Shown here: positions 28,341-34,730 of the stretch, in pieces | Layout: every line of letters starts with the position of its first letter | Position numbering within the stretch: position 1 is the stretch's first letter | NCBI GenBank assembly: GCA_965261585.1 | Contig: CBDHDN010000003.1 | Location: 40,199 to 104,198 of the forward strand | Source: CBDHDN01 sp965261585 | GTDB taxonomy: Bacteria > Pseudomonadota > Alphaproteobacteria > UBA6615 | Direction of reading: 5' to 3' | DNA length: 64,000 bases | Notes under the pieces: generated by a model | Told to the model about the DNA's origin: nothing | The model's database searches: none | Seen by the model: the letters and a program-made list of their open reading frames with translations, nothing else | Program-made: the position numbers and the translations under genes

Positions 28341-28476
28341 TTGACTACTGGGTGCTGGCCCGAGATTTGCTCGGGGGAAGGTGCGAAGGTGGGAGGTGGC
28401 GATCCAGGGACCCCCCTCTCTTGACCCGGCCACCTCCTAAGCTTGCGGCGGCCCACCCTGGGCCGCCGCTTTTTTT
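28341..28476 (+). ncRNA. Candidate small RNA with a strong intrinsic terminator
   Basis: No plus-strand gene lies here, yet the stretch ends in a strong plus-strand terminator. A TTGACT hexamer (28341-28346), 17-bp spacer and weak -10-like gatttg (28364-28369) could start a transcript of about 100 nt. Within it are a small hairpin (cccgag-atttg-ctcggg, which would include the promoter end) and a 9-bp stem, ggaggtggc with gccacctcc. The next gene downstream is on the other strand, so this would be an independent RNA, not a leader. It does not match 6S, SRP or tmRNA signatures that can be checked by eye. The identity is inference. Confidence 0.4.
28445..28476 (+). terminator. Strong Rho-independent terminator
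   Basis: An 11-bp perfect GC-rich stem (gcggcggccca with tgggccgccgc, loop ccc) at 28445-28469 is followed directly by seven T. On the plus strand this is a textbook intrinsic terminator. The minus-strand PilZ gene ends 41 bp to the right; in that direction there is no U-tract. Confidence 0.9.
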
Positions 28477-28516
28477 CCTGTGTGCGACGGGCCTCGTTGC
28501 CGGCCCGACGGCAGTC

Positions 28517-28885
28517 CTACGAGATGCGGGGCGTCAGATAGTCGGTCGGTATGACGCCGTCCATGATCTCGGCCACATGGCTCGGCGAATCCATGAAGCG
28601 GATGCCGGTCTGGCTGTCGCGATCCCACACGATGGCACAGCCAAACTCGCCAAAGCAGCCGATTTGGACCGTCGCGATCGCGCCGGCGGGCGGCGGATCT
28701 TCCGTCCAGATTCGCGCACCGTTGGCGGAGATCTCGAGGATGCTGCACTTCACTGTCCGGCCTTCGAAGGCGATCGTTCCGGTCAGCCCGGTCTCGACCC
28801 GTCGGTACTTGCGCTGATCGCGCGGTTGGGTGGCGATGGACTTACTGGGCGGCGCCGGTCGCGGCGTATTGGCGAAGCTGAACAT
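28517..28885 (-). CDS. PilZ-domain protein
   Basis: About 122 residues from ATG 28885 (MFSFANTPRPAPPSKS); ATG 28924 is an alternative. The PilZ domain shows the N-terminal arginines (QRDQRKYRRVETGLTG region) followed by CSILEISANGARIWTED, matching the RxxxR...(D/N)xSxxG c-di-GMP signature with N in place of the common D. CAIVWDRDSQTGIRFMD closes the beta barrel. It is probably a stand-alone c-di-GMP effector. The gene is monocistronic, with an AT-rich upstream region. Confidence 0.8.
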   Translation of the reverse strand: MFSFANTPRPAPPSKSIATQPRDQRKYRRVETGLTGTIAFEGRTVKCSILEISANGARIWTEDPPPAGAIATVQIGCFGEFGCAIVWDRDSQTGIRFMDSPSHVAEIMDGVIPTDYLTPRIS

Positions 28886-28924
28886 GGCCCTGCCTGAGCT
28901 GTTGGTCCTACCTGGGATCGTCAT

Positions 28925-29217
28925 GTGACGAAGACTCGCGAGTGGCCGCAGTGTGTGGCCAGTGGGTCGGCGAGTCGACAGTCCTTGCGGATCGTCGCGT
29001 TGCCGCTCGCAAAGCAACGTCAAGTATCTGGTGCGATCGAATATTACCAGTATTCGATCCTTAAATTCTTAAGTAATAATACAGTTCTAGTAAAATGCCA
29101 GACATTCCGAGTGCGCTACCTTGCTCGAGCAAAGGGCCGAACACCGGCAACTGGGATGTGGGTGGCCGCCTGCACCTGACGCTTGGGGAACCAAGCGTCA
29201 GGTGCAGGGCACTTGGG
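28925..29217. other. Gene-free, locally AT-rich stretch
   Basis: No convincing gene lies here. From about 29020 to 29100 the sequence is far more AT-rich than its surroundings (for example ttaaattcttaagtaataat), which fits either a strong promoter for PilZ on the minus strand or a scar of foreign DNA. The right part contains a long perfect hairpin (29169-29208). Confidence 0.6.
29169..29208. repeat. 18-bp perfect inverted repeat (hairpin)
   Basis: cctgcacctgacgcttgg at 29169-29186 is followed by the loop ggaa and its exact complement at 29191-29208. There is no U-tract on either side. It lies just past the end of the acyltransferase remnant and could end or protect that transcript. Confidence 0.9.
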
Positions 29218-29599
29218 TCAATACGGGCCGCTGATGATCCCGGCCGGGACGCCCACGGCAGTGACGGCCGGGGGCAAGTCGTCGATCACGACCGCGCCGG
29301 CACCGACGGTCGTATTTCGACCGATCGAGACCCCGGGGATTACCGAGGCACCGGTCCCGATCAGCACGTCCTCGGCCAGGGAGACGTGGCCGGCGAGATG
29401 GACCCCCCGGTCCAAGCTGCACGCCGTCGCTCAGAGTATTGTCGTGATCGACGGTCGATGCCGTGTTCAACAGGCAGAACCGTCCGATCACCGCGTTCGC
29501 GTTGACGACGCAGTTCGGCATCACGACGGTTCCTTCGCCGATCGAGGCGTTCGGCGAGATCGTGGCCGATGGGTGGATCAGTGTCTCCAGCGGCGGCAA
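29218..29599 (-). pseudogene. NeuD/PglD-type hexapeptide acyltransferase remnant
   Basis: The C-terminal left-handed beta-helix of a NeuD-like sugar O/N-acetyltransferase is recognisable as LIHPSATISPNASIGEGTVV, VIGRFCLLNTASTVDHDN and LIGTGASVIPGVSIGRNTTV, ending PPAVTAVGVPAGIISGPY. Two defects show it is dead. The N-terminal Rossmann-like half is missing, since the frame begins only at a TTG at 29599 inside the RraA-like gene. A run of six G (minus strand, 29403-29408) also shifts the frame between DGVQLGPG and VHLAGHVSLAED. It may have belonged to a surface-polysaccharide locus. Confidence 0.75.
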
Positions 29600-29802
29600 G
29601 CCGGAAGAGACTGACGGAGGTCAGCACAGCGACGCTGACGACGGTCCTGTTCAAGCACGGCCTGCGCAATACGTTCATTCACGGCGTCGGCCTGGTCAAT
29701 CCGCAGGCGCCGCGATTGGTTGGCGAAGCCTACACGCTGCGTACCGTCCCGGCGCGCGAGGACTTGGACACATTGTCGATCCTGGGGGATCCGGAACATC
29801 CG

Positions 29803-29817
29803 CAGCGTAAGGCGATA
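29803..29817 (+). repeat. 15-bp target-site duplication, left copy (ISb copy 2)
   Basis: cagcgtaaggcgata stands immediately before the left end of ISb copy 2 and is repeated exactly after its right end at 31232-31246. In the interrupted gene it encodes QRKAI. Confidence 0.9.
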
Positions 29818-29883
29818 TGAGTCGGACCCGATTTCCTTGGACACAGAATTGGCTTAATCGAAGTGTCCAAGGAGGACCGGAAC

Positions 29884-30294
29884 ATGACCGATAATTTTGA
29901 GAAGAAAGTTGCTGTTGATGGGCCTGTGGTAAATGCGGGCGAGCTTGGCTCGTCCACGTTTTCCCCAGGCCAGGCTTTGCCGGCAGGCCCGCTGGGACTT
30001 GGCCAGCGATGGACGGTGGCGCGCAAGCGTGAGGTCGTTCTGCGGCTTTTGCGTGACGAGCCGGTGCAACTTCTGTCGCGCCAGTTGGGCGTAGAGATCT
30101 TCCGGCTCGAGCAGTGGCGTGAGAAAGCGATCGGCGGGATCGACGCCTCGCTCAAGCAACGCAAGGGCGATCCGGTGCAGGCGGAACTGGATAGCGCCAT
30201 GAAGCGGATCGGAGAGTTGACCATGCAGGCGGAACTGCTGGAGGCCAAGACGGAGACCTTCGGCCCTTTGGGGCGGCGGAGGTCGCGGCGATGA
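29884..30294 (+). CDS. ISb OrfA, copy 2
   Basis: Same 136-residue protein as at 4192-4602, with two substitutions seen by eye (Ala for Thr in FEKKVAVDG, Ala for Val in TMQAELLEAK). AAGGAGGA precedes ATG 29884. It carries the helix-turn-helix and coiled coil of a transposase DNA-binding partner and overlaps orfB by ATGA. Confidence 0.85.
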   Translation: MTDNFEKKVAVDGPVVNAGELGSSTFSPGQALPAGPLGLGQRWTVARKREVVLRLLRDEPVQLLSRQLGVEIFRLEQWREKAIGGIDASLKQRKGDPVQAELDSAMKRIGELTMQAELLEAKTETFGPLGRRRSRR

Positions 30295-31196
30295 GTGCCG
30301 CCACCTCGCCCGGCACGGGTCTGGCCTACGGCCTGCGGCGGGTCTGCGCCGCCTGGGGCATGGCCCGCTCCTCGTTCTACGCCATGACCTCCGGCCAGCA
30401 CGCCGAGCAGCCGCCGGCAAAGCGTCGGGGACCGAAGCCCGCGATCTCGGACCAGGCGCTGCTGGTGGCGATCGAAGCCGACCTGGAGGCATCGCCCAGG
30501 GAGGGCGAGGGCTACCGCAAGGTCTGGGCTCGGCTTCGGGTCTGTCGCGACATCCGGGTTGCCCGCAAGCGGGTGCTCCGCCTGATGCGCGAGAACAATC
30601 TGCTCTCGCCCCATCGCTGCCGCCGCCGTGGCGGCAATCCCCATGACGGTGAGATCATCACTCATGCCCCGAACCTCATGTGGGGCACCGATGGCGTTCG
30701 GGTGTTCACGGTGGACGACGGCTGGGGCTGGATCTTCACCGCCGTCGAGCATTGGAACGCCGAGTGTGTCGGCTGGCATGTCTGCAAGCGCGGCGACCGC
30801 TTCGCCGCCCTGCAGCCGATCTCCATGGGGCTTGCCGGGCTGTATGGCTCGACCGCGGCCGGCGCGGCTGGGGGGCTGGCCTTGCGGATGGATCACGGCT
30901 CCCAGTATCTGTCGGACCACTTCACCAACCAGATCAAGTTCTGGGGCATCCAGCCGTCCTACGCCTTCGTCGCCGAGCCCCAGACCAACGGCGTCGCCGA
31001 GCGGTTCAATCGCACGCTGAAGGAACAGATCATCCATGGTCGCATCTACCGCAACATCGCGGAGCTGCGGGACGCCGTCCGCGACTTCGTCGAACTCTAC
31101 AATGCCCAGTGGATCGTCGAAAAGAACGGCTACCTGAGCCCCGCTCAAGCTCGTCAGGCGTGGCACGCCGCGATCTCAATCAGGCCCGCCGCGTGA
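30291..31196 (+). CDS. ISb transposase OrfB, copy 2
   Basis: 301 residues, full length and open. The catalytic acids are in LMWGTDGVR, MDHGSQY and GVAERFNRTLKEQ. It differs from copy 1 at a handful of positions (R, C, W and G in place of W, Y, G and R). With intact ends and orfA this copy could be active. Confidence 0.85.
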   Translation: MSAATSPGTGLAYGLRRVCAAWGMARSSFYAMTSGQHAEQPPAKRRGPKPAISDQALLVAIEADLEASPREGEGYRKVWARLRVCRDIRVARKRVLRLMRENNLLSPHRCRRRGGNPHDGEIITHAPNLMWGTDGVRVFTVDDGWGWIFTAVEHWNAECVGWHVCKRGDRFAALQPISMGLAGLYGSTAAGAAGGLALRMDHGSQYLSDHFTNQIKFWGIQPSYAFVAEPQTNGVAERFNRTLKEQIIHGRIYRNIAELRDAVRDFVELYNAQWIVEKNGYLSPAQARQAWHAAISIRPAA

Positions 31197-31231
31197 GACA
31201 AACTTGTGTCCAAGGAACCGGGTGCGCTACA

Positions 31232-31246
31232 CAGCGTAAGGCGATA
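31232..31246 (+). repeat. 15-bp target-site duplication, right copy (ISb copy 2)
   Basis: Exact repeat of 29803-29817 (cagcgtaaggcgata) directly after the right end of ISb copy 2. The RraA-like reading frame resumes here. Confidence 0.9.
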
Positions 31247-31746
31247 GAGTCTATTCCACCGGGCCAGGTTTTGGTCATCGACAGCCGAAAGGACCGCAAG
31301 GCGGCGTCCGCCGGCGATATCCTCGTGGCGCGGCTCTACAAGCGCGGCGCTGCGAGCATCGTAACGGACGGCGGTTTTCGCGACACGCCGACGATTGCGA
31401 CGCTTCCCTTTTCCGCGTACCACGCCGGCCCGTCGGCACCGGTGAGCCTGATCCATCACCACATGGTCGAAGCGAACGTGGCCATCGGCTGCGGGGACGT
31501 GCCGGTCTACCCGGGCGATGTCGTCGTGGGTGACGGCGAGGGCGTCGTCGTCATTCCGGCGCATCTGGCCAACGATGTTGCAGAGGAGGCCTATGCGCAA
31601 ACGGCCTATGAGGATTTCGTGCAGGAAGAAGTGATGAAGGGCTGCAGCATCGTTGGCCTATATCCCGCCACGACGGAATCAAGGCGCGAATTCGAGGCGT
31701 GGCAGGCCAAAACCGGCAGGACCGATGGATAGGGCGGACCACCGCT

Positions 31747-32316
31747 TTAGGAAATCGTTCGAAACGTCAGGTTTATTCGGGGATCGAGATTACGCGTCGT
31801 CTTCGAGATGCTGTGCTGCCAATGGGTCTGTGTCGGTCCGGCCATGACGAGGACGTCGCCGTGCCCAAGGTCGATTGCCTGTGTCAGTCGCTTGGTTCGG
31901 TGGCGCAGACGGAAGCGGCGGCTCGCACCGAAGCTGACGGACGCGATGAGCGGCGTGGCGCCGAGCTCGACCTCGTTGTCGCTGTGCCAGCCCATGTGGT
32001 CGCGCCCGTCTCGATAGAGGTTCAGCAAGACGCCCGTGAACATTCGGCCGGTCAGCGCTTCGATCCGCTGTCTAGTTGCCGCGACCGTCGGCGTCCACGG
32101 CGACGGGCGGTTCTCGACGCCGGAATATGTGTAGCCGGCGTCGCCCTGCCAGGCCGTCATCCGCGGCATCAAGCTGGTTCGGCCGAACATGCGTATCGTG
32201 TCGTGCTGCCAGGCCACCTCGGACTGCAGGACACCCAGCGTCAGGTCGGCCTCTGCCGCGGTGAAGAATCCCCTATGGAGCGTGACGACGGCATCCGGCA
32301 GGTCGAGGCGCAGCAT
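31747..32316 (-). CDS. alkB: AlkB-type 2-oxoglutarate/Fe(II) DNA-repair dioxygenase
   Basis: 189 residues. The Fe(II) ligands are H111 and D113 in MGWHSDNE and H168 in THWQHSI; R180 and R186 in PRINLTFR bind 2-oxoglutarate. LNLYRDGRDHMGWHSD and the RMFGRTSLMPR substrate loop match the AlkB/ALKBH2 branch, which removes methyl groups from N1-A and N3-C in DNA. Start ATG 32316. It converges with the RraA-like gene, 14 bp apart. No ada gene is adjacent. Confidence 0.9.
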   Translation of the reverse strand: MLRLDLPDAVVTLHRGFFTAAEADLTLGVLQSEVAWQHDTIRMFGRTSLMPRMTAWQGDAGYTYSGVENRPSPWTPTVAATRQRIEALTGRMFTGVLLNLYRDGRDHMGWHSDNEVELGATPLIASVSFGASRRFRLRHRTKRLTQAIDLGHGDVLVMAGPTQTHWQHSISKTTRNLDPRINLTFRTIS

Positions 32317-32377
32317 GGACGCGACAATAAATGGTTAGTACCCACTTCCTCAACGGAGTGAGTCGCGTGGCCCGCGG

Positions 32378-32452
32378 CCCGCATACTTCGACAGGCTCAC
32401 CACGAGGGCCTCACCCTGAGCTTGTCGAAGGGCGAGGCCCGTCGCACGCTTC
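32378..32452. repeat. Dispersed palindromic repeat R1, copy 1
   Basis: The core cccgcatacttcgacaggct, an imperfect inverted arm ccctgagcttgtcgaaggg and the tail cgtcgcacgcttc recur at 39.2, 50.7 and (partly) 61.6 kb. It forms a long stem of the TTCGACAAGCTCA/TGAGCTTGTCGAA type. It sits between alkB and the end of the four-gene island operon. Confidence 0.85.
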
Positions 32453-32507
32453 CAACCAGCAGGGCGGACTCTGTCAGCGGTCCGGTGCGGCGCCGACGAA
32501 GAGTCGG

Positions 32508-32747
32508 TCAGAAGAGTGCGCCCATCGCCGCAGCTATACCGGCCCACAGGGCGAGGCTGGACGCCATCGCGAATGCTATCGACCAACGCAGCGGCCACCG
32601 GGCCTCTTGCGTTGGGCGCGGTCGCACGCGCCAGGCGGTTTCCGCCGCCGGTAGGGCAGTCGGGGGTCTGGTCAGGCGCGCGGCGTTTCTGGTTGTCGGG
32701 CCGGGTCGCGGAACGAGCACGCGCACATTGGGAGATGTTCGTGTCAT
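32508..32747 (-). CDS. Small protein with C-terminal membrane helix, unknown (island gene 4)
   Basis: 79 residues from ATG 32747 (MTRTSPNVRVLVPRPGPTTR). The N-terminal part is basic and Pro/Thr-rich. The C-terminus is one hydrophobic helix, SIAFAMASSLALWAGIAAAM, preceded by arginines, so a tail-anchored or single-pass inner-membrane protein is likely. It is the last gene of a four-gene leftward set; its start overlaps the previous stop by ATGA. No family is recognised. Confidence 0.55.
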   Translation of the reverse strand: MTRTSPNVRVLVPRPGPTTRNAARLTRPPTALPAAETAWRVRPRPTQEARWPLRWSIAFAMASSLALWAGIAAAMGALF

Positions 32748-32995
32748 GACAGCGACACATTCGCCTGGTGGCCATTCCTGGCAATCGGATGCACGCCATG
32801 ACCTCGCCGTGGTGCGCGCGGAAACCTGGCGACACGGTCGCTTTCTTCCGCCACGAGCCGTTCCAGGGCGAAGGCATCTCGTGATCGAAGCGCGGCGAGC
32901 CCAAGGTGGCCATCGGCAAGCAGGCACCGCGCGTCGGCGCGCGCTTGGTACGCATGCCGTAGCAAGGCAATTGGTGTCATCTCGAGCCTCATCAC
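32744..32995 (-). CDS. Small soluble protein, unknown (island gene 3)
   Basis: 83 residues (MMRLEMTPIALLRHAYQARA). The first half is helical and rich in Ala/Leu/Arg (CLLADGHLGLAALRSRDAFA), and the C-terminus is basic with several His. It resembles small phage-island proteins but no family is recognised. ATGA overlaps at both ends bind it to genes 2 and 4 in one translational unit, the best evidence that it is real. Confidence 0.5.
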   Translation of the reverse strand: MMRLEMTPIALLRHAYQARADARCLLADGHLGLAALRSRDAFALERLVAEESDRVARFPRAPRRGHGVHPIARNGHQANVSLS

Positions 32996-33291
32996 AATAC
33001 GCGCGCGAAGTGAGCCGCTCGGTCGTGCCTGTCGTCGGCGCGGCGAATGCCGATTGCATGGGCAAGTTCTTCGGCACCGTAGGCCGCCTCGGCCCGTGCT
33101 TGTTGCAATGCCGCTGCGACCGCGTCAAGGGCTGGACCGCCGATCGCGATGTTGCCAATGGGCAGTCGGCCGACCAGCGTTCCGATTTCCTGCTCGACGC
33201 GGAGCATTTCCGATCGGGCGAGTTGCAGCTGCTCGACCGGGATGTCAGGAATGCCGCGTGCGGCCTGCCTTCGACAAAGAGGAGAGCGCAC
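32992..33291 (-). CDS. Small helical protein, unknown (island gene 2)
   Basis: 99 residues from GTG 33291, which overlaps the previous stop (TAGTG) and follows GGAGGAGG. After IPDIPVEQLQLARSEMLRVE comes EQEIGTLVGRLPIGNIAIGG and ALDAVAAALQQARAEAAYGA, two amphipathic helices around a hydrophobic loop. No family is recognised. Overlap with both neighbours and a good ribosome site support expression. Confidence 0.55.
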   Translation of the reverse strand: MRSPLCRRQAARGIPDIPVEQLQLARSEMLRVEQEIGTLVGRLPIGNIAIGGPALDAVAAALQQARAEAAYGAEELAHAIGIRRADDRHDRAAHFARVL

Positions 33292-33749
33292 TATGCCGCC
33301 TCCTCCGTCAGCCGCGGAGCGCCACGGGGCCGCCGCCGGGCCTCGGCGAGCAGGGCGCGCGCGGCCGGCAGCGCCCAATCGGGCAGGCGCACGGAAAGCG
33401 TGCCCTCCGCGACGCGATGTTCCGATCGGGTGATAGCGTGCCGCAGACCGTCACCAAATAGGGTGATGGCGACGACGAGTTGTTTTGAGCGCGGTGCGCC
33501 CACCCGGCGGCAAGTAAAGCCGCCGCCGGGGTGTGCGCGCAGGCGTGCCCAGCCGAAATCACGGCCCCGGCCGAGCTGGAGCTGCAACCTCGCGCCGTGG
33601 GACCAACCGAGTGCGGCCGCAACGTCGCCATTGACGATCATGGACACGCCGATGAAGCCGTTGGCGCCAGCGCGCCGCGCCGTAACGGCGACGCCGCGCG
33701 CAATGCGGCCACGCTGTGTGCTGGGCTCGACTGCGAGGTCAAATGCCAT
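33291..33749 (-). CDS. Unknown 152-residue protein (island gene 1)
   Basis: From ATG 33749 (MAFDLAVEPSTQRGRIARGV) behind AGGAGCT. The body has alternating hydrophobic strands (GFIGVSMIVNGDVAAALGWS, ARLQLQLGRGRDFGWARLRA, GAPRSKQLVVAITLFGDGLR) and ends in an Ala/Arg-rich helix. This suggests a compact beta-rich fold resembling small phage/MGE proteins of unknown role. It is the first gene of the leftward operon and lies 51 bp after a good promoter that overlaps an operator-like sequence. Confidence 0.6.
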   Translation of the reverse strand: MAFDLAVEPSTQRGRIARGVAVTARRAGANGFIGVSMIVNGDVAAALGWSHGARLQLQLGRGRDFGWARLRAHPGGGFTCRRVGAPRSKQLVVAITLFGDGLRHAITRSEHRVAEGTLSVRLPDWALPAARALLAEARRRPRGAPRLTEEAA

Positions 33750-33799
33750 CGGTAGCTCCTGAACTGGTCCTGCGTAAGGCTGTCGCTCCAACAGCTCCC

Positions 33800-33828
33800 G
33801 ATATACCGGCTTTGCGTGGCCATGTCAA
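33800..33828 (-). promoter_or_regulatory. Sigma70-type promoter for the island operon
   Basis: On the minus strand TTGACA (33823-33828) is followed by exactly 17 bp and TATATC (33800-33805). It reads toward the gene starting at 33749. The -35 lies inside the operator-like sequence 33820-33841. Confidence 0.75.
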
Positions 33829-33841
33829 CGCAAAATACGTA
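33811..33841. promoter_or_regulatory. Operator-like site O1
   Basis: The 22-bp sequence at 33820-33841 matches 34633-34654 at 19 of 22 positions in the opposite orientation. It also forms part of a perfect inverted repeat, tttgcgt at 33811 and acgcaaa at 33828, 10 bp apart. It covers the -35 of the island promoter, a natural place for repression by the S24-type repressor encoded next door. Confidence 0.65.
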
Positions 33842-33858
33842 CAGTTCGATGAAAAAAA

Positions 33859-34596
33859 CTACAGGCGCTGCCAACGCCCGACCACGCGGCCAAGTATGTG
33901 TGCGTCGACGAGGGCGCGTTCATAGGGTTCGTAGCCGGGGTTGTTGGACATCACGCGGATAGTCGGTGGGTCCGAGTGATCAATGAACTCAATGCGCTTG
34001 GCGACCAGTCCCAGGCCATCATGAATGATGAAGGTGCCCGGCGGAGTGGGCGTTTGGTCGCCTGTATTGATCACGGTTTTGTCGCCTGGCGCGAGATCGT
34101 ATGGCTGCGGCGGGTCGGAGACCATGCTGTCCCCTTCGATCGTCATGACGTAAAGCTCGCGCGGCTTTGCGTTCAGCTCCGTCCTAAGCCAGGGCGTCGG
34201 AAAGCCCCAGATCTGGTCATCGTCTTGCTTCTCTACTAGGCCCCCCGCACCGGCTGATGCAGGAACGTCCACTTCGATCACCTCTGTCAGTCTTGGTACA
34301 CCACTCGCACCATGTTCGTGCGAAAGTGGCGTCGACGCCAGTTCTTTCGCATCAGCTTTTACGAAAAGGTTGCTGATTTCCTCGGCCGGTATGCCACGGG
34401 GCACGAGCGCGGCGATGAGGTCGGTCCGCATCTCACCCGGCAGATAGCGCTTCTTGAAACGGTCCTCATAGTGCTGGTAGCCGGTTGCCGTCATGCCCAG
34501 CGACTCAGCTATTTCGCGCAGCGAAAGGCGCGACTGCGCGCGCAGCTGCTTGAGCCGGCGGGCGGTCATCGAAGCACGCACTTTCGGAGTCGGCAT
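33859..34596 (-). CDS. Phage-type repressor: Xre-like HTH plus S24 (LexA-like) peptidase domain
   Basis: 245 residues. The N-terminal helix-turn-helix is RRLKQLRAQSRLSLREIAESL with MTATGYQHYEDRF (about residues 13-50). A linker contains VPASAGAGGLVEK, offering an Ala-Gly type self-cleavage site. The S24 domain has the catalytic Ser in TIEGDSMVSD and Lys in GLVAKRIEF. This is the plan of CI/LexA-like repressors whose self-cleavage is stimulated by RecA during DNA damage. Operator-like sites lie on both sides of the gene, so it probably controls the neighbouring small genes and itself. No integrase or structural phage genes accompany it. Confidence 0.85.
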   Translation of the reverse strand: MPTPKVRASMTARRLKQLRAQSRLSLREIAESLGMTATGYQHYEDRFKKRYLPGEMRTDLIAALVPRGIPAEEISNLFVKADAKELASTPLSHEHGASGVPRLTEVIEVDVPASAGAGGLVEKQDDDQIWGFPTPWLRTELNAKPRELYVMTIEGDSMVSDPPQPYDLAPGDKTVINTGDQTPTPPGTFIIHDGLGLVAKRIEFIDHSDPPTIRVMSNNPGYEPYERALVDAHILGRVVGRWQRL

Positions 34597-34632
34597 ACCC
34601 GAGAGTCTCCACGCCTAACCCGGTGGGAGCCA

Positions 34633-34654
34633 TACGTTTTATGCGTCGACATGG
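34633..34654. promoter_or_regulatory. Operator-like site O2
   Basis: It matches O1 (33820-33841) at 19 of 22 positions, inverted, with a shared core GCGTYGACATGG. It lies 37 bp upstream of the repressor start and 77 bp upstream of the plus-strand gene at 34731, so it could serve autoregulation and control of that gene. Nearby gtatat/atgcgt repeats may hold the promoter elements. Confidence 0.6.
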
Positions 34655-34730
34655 AACGGTATATGCGTGCAAAGTGCCGTCAGGCGGCGGACCGCCGCGT
34701 CAGTCAACCACCGGTTCGGAGGCCGATCAT

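Larger units (their letters stand above)
29818..31231 (+). mobile_element. ISb copy 2 (1,414 bp) with a 15-bp target duplication
   Basis: The element is nearly identical to copy 1 at 3255-4668 and in the opposite orientation. It begins TGAGTCGGACCCG and ends CGGGTGCGCTACA. The flanks are perfect 15-bp direct repeats, so this is a clean insertion. IS3-type elements usually make 3-5 bp duplications, so the element is either an atypical branch or related to families with long duplications. Its orfA and orfB frames are both open. Confidence 0.95.
29569..31732 (+). pseudogene. RraA-family protein split by ISb copy 2
   Basis: The 5' part starts at ATG 29569 (MGGSVSPAAASRKRLTEVST) and runs through TATLTTVLFKHGLRN, VGEAYTLRTVPAREDLDTLS to HPQRKAI. 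The 3' part resumes after the IS with QRKAIESIPPGQVLVIDSRK, GDILVARLYKRGAASIVTDG and ends at 31732. Removing the element and one 15-bp repeat rejoins a continuous ~245-residue protein with the RraA/HMG-aldolase signature (GD.L...L...GA.G.VTDG..RD). Family members are RNase E regulators or metal-dependent 4-hydroxy-4-methyl-2-oxoglutarate aldolases; the length fits the aldolase-like branch. Confidence 0.9.

Noticed and set aside
28341..28476. 6S, SRP or tmRNA gene
   Set aside because: The conserved blocks of SRP (GGTCAGG/GGAA loop), tmRNA and a clear 6S central bubble could not be found, so only an unnamed sRNA candidate is reported.
32422..33762. 446-codon plus-strand frame through the island
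   Set aside because: The minus strand has four overlapping genes with ribosome sites and a promoter. The plus frame has biased composition and no start signal.
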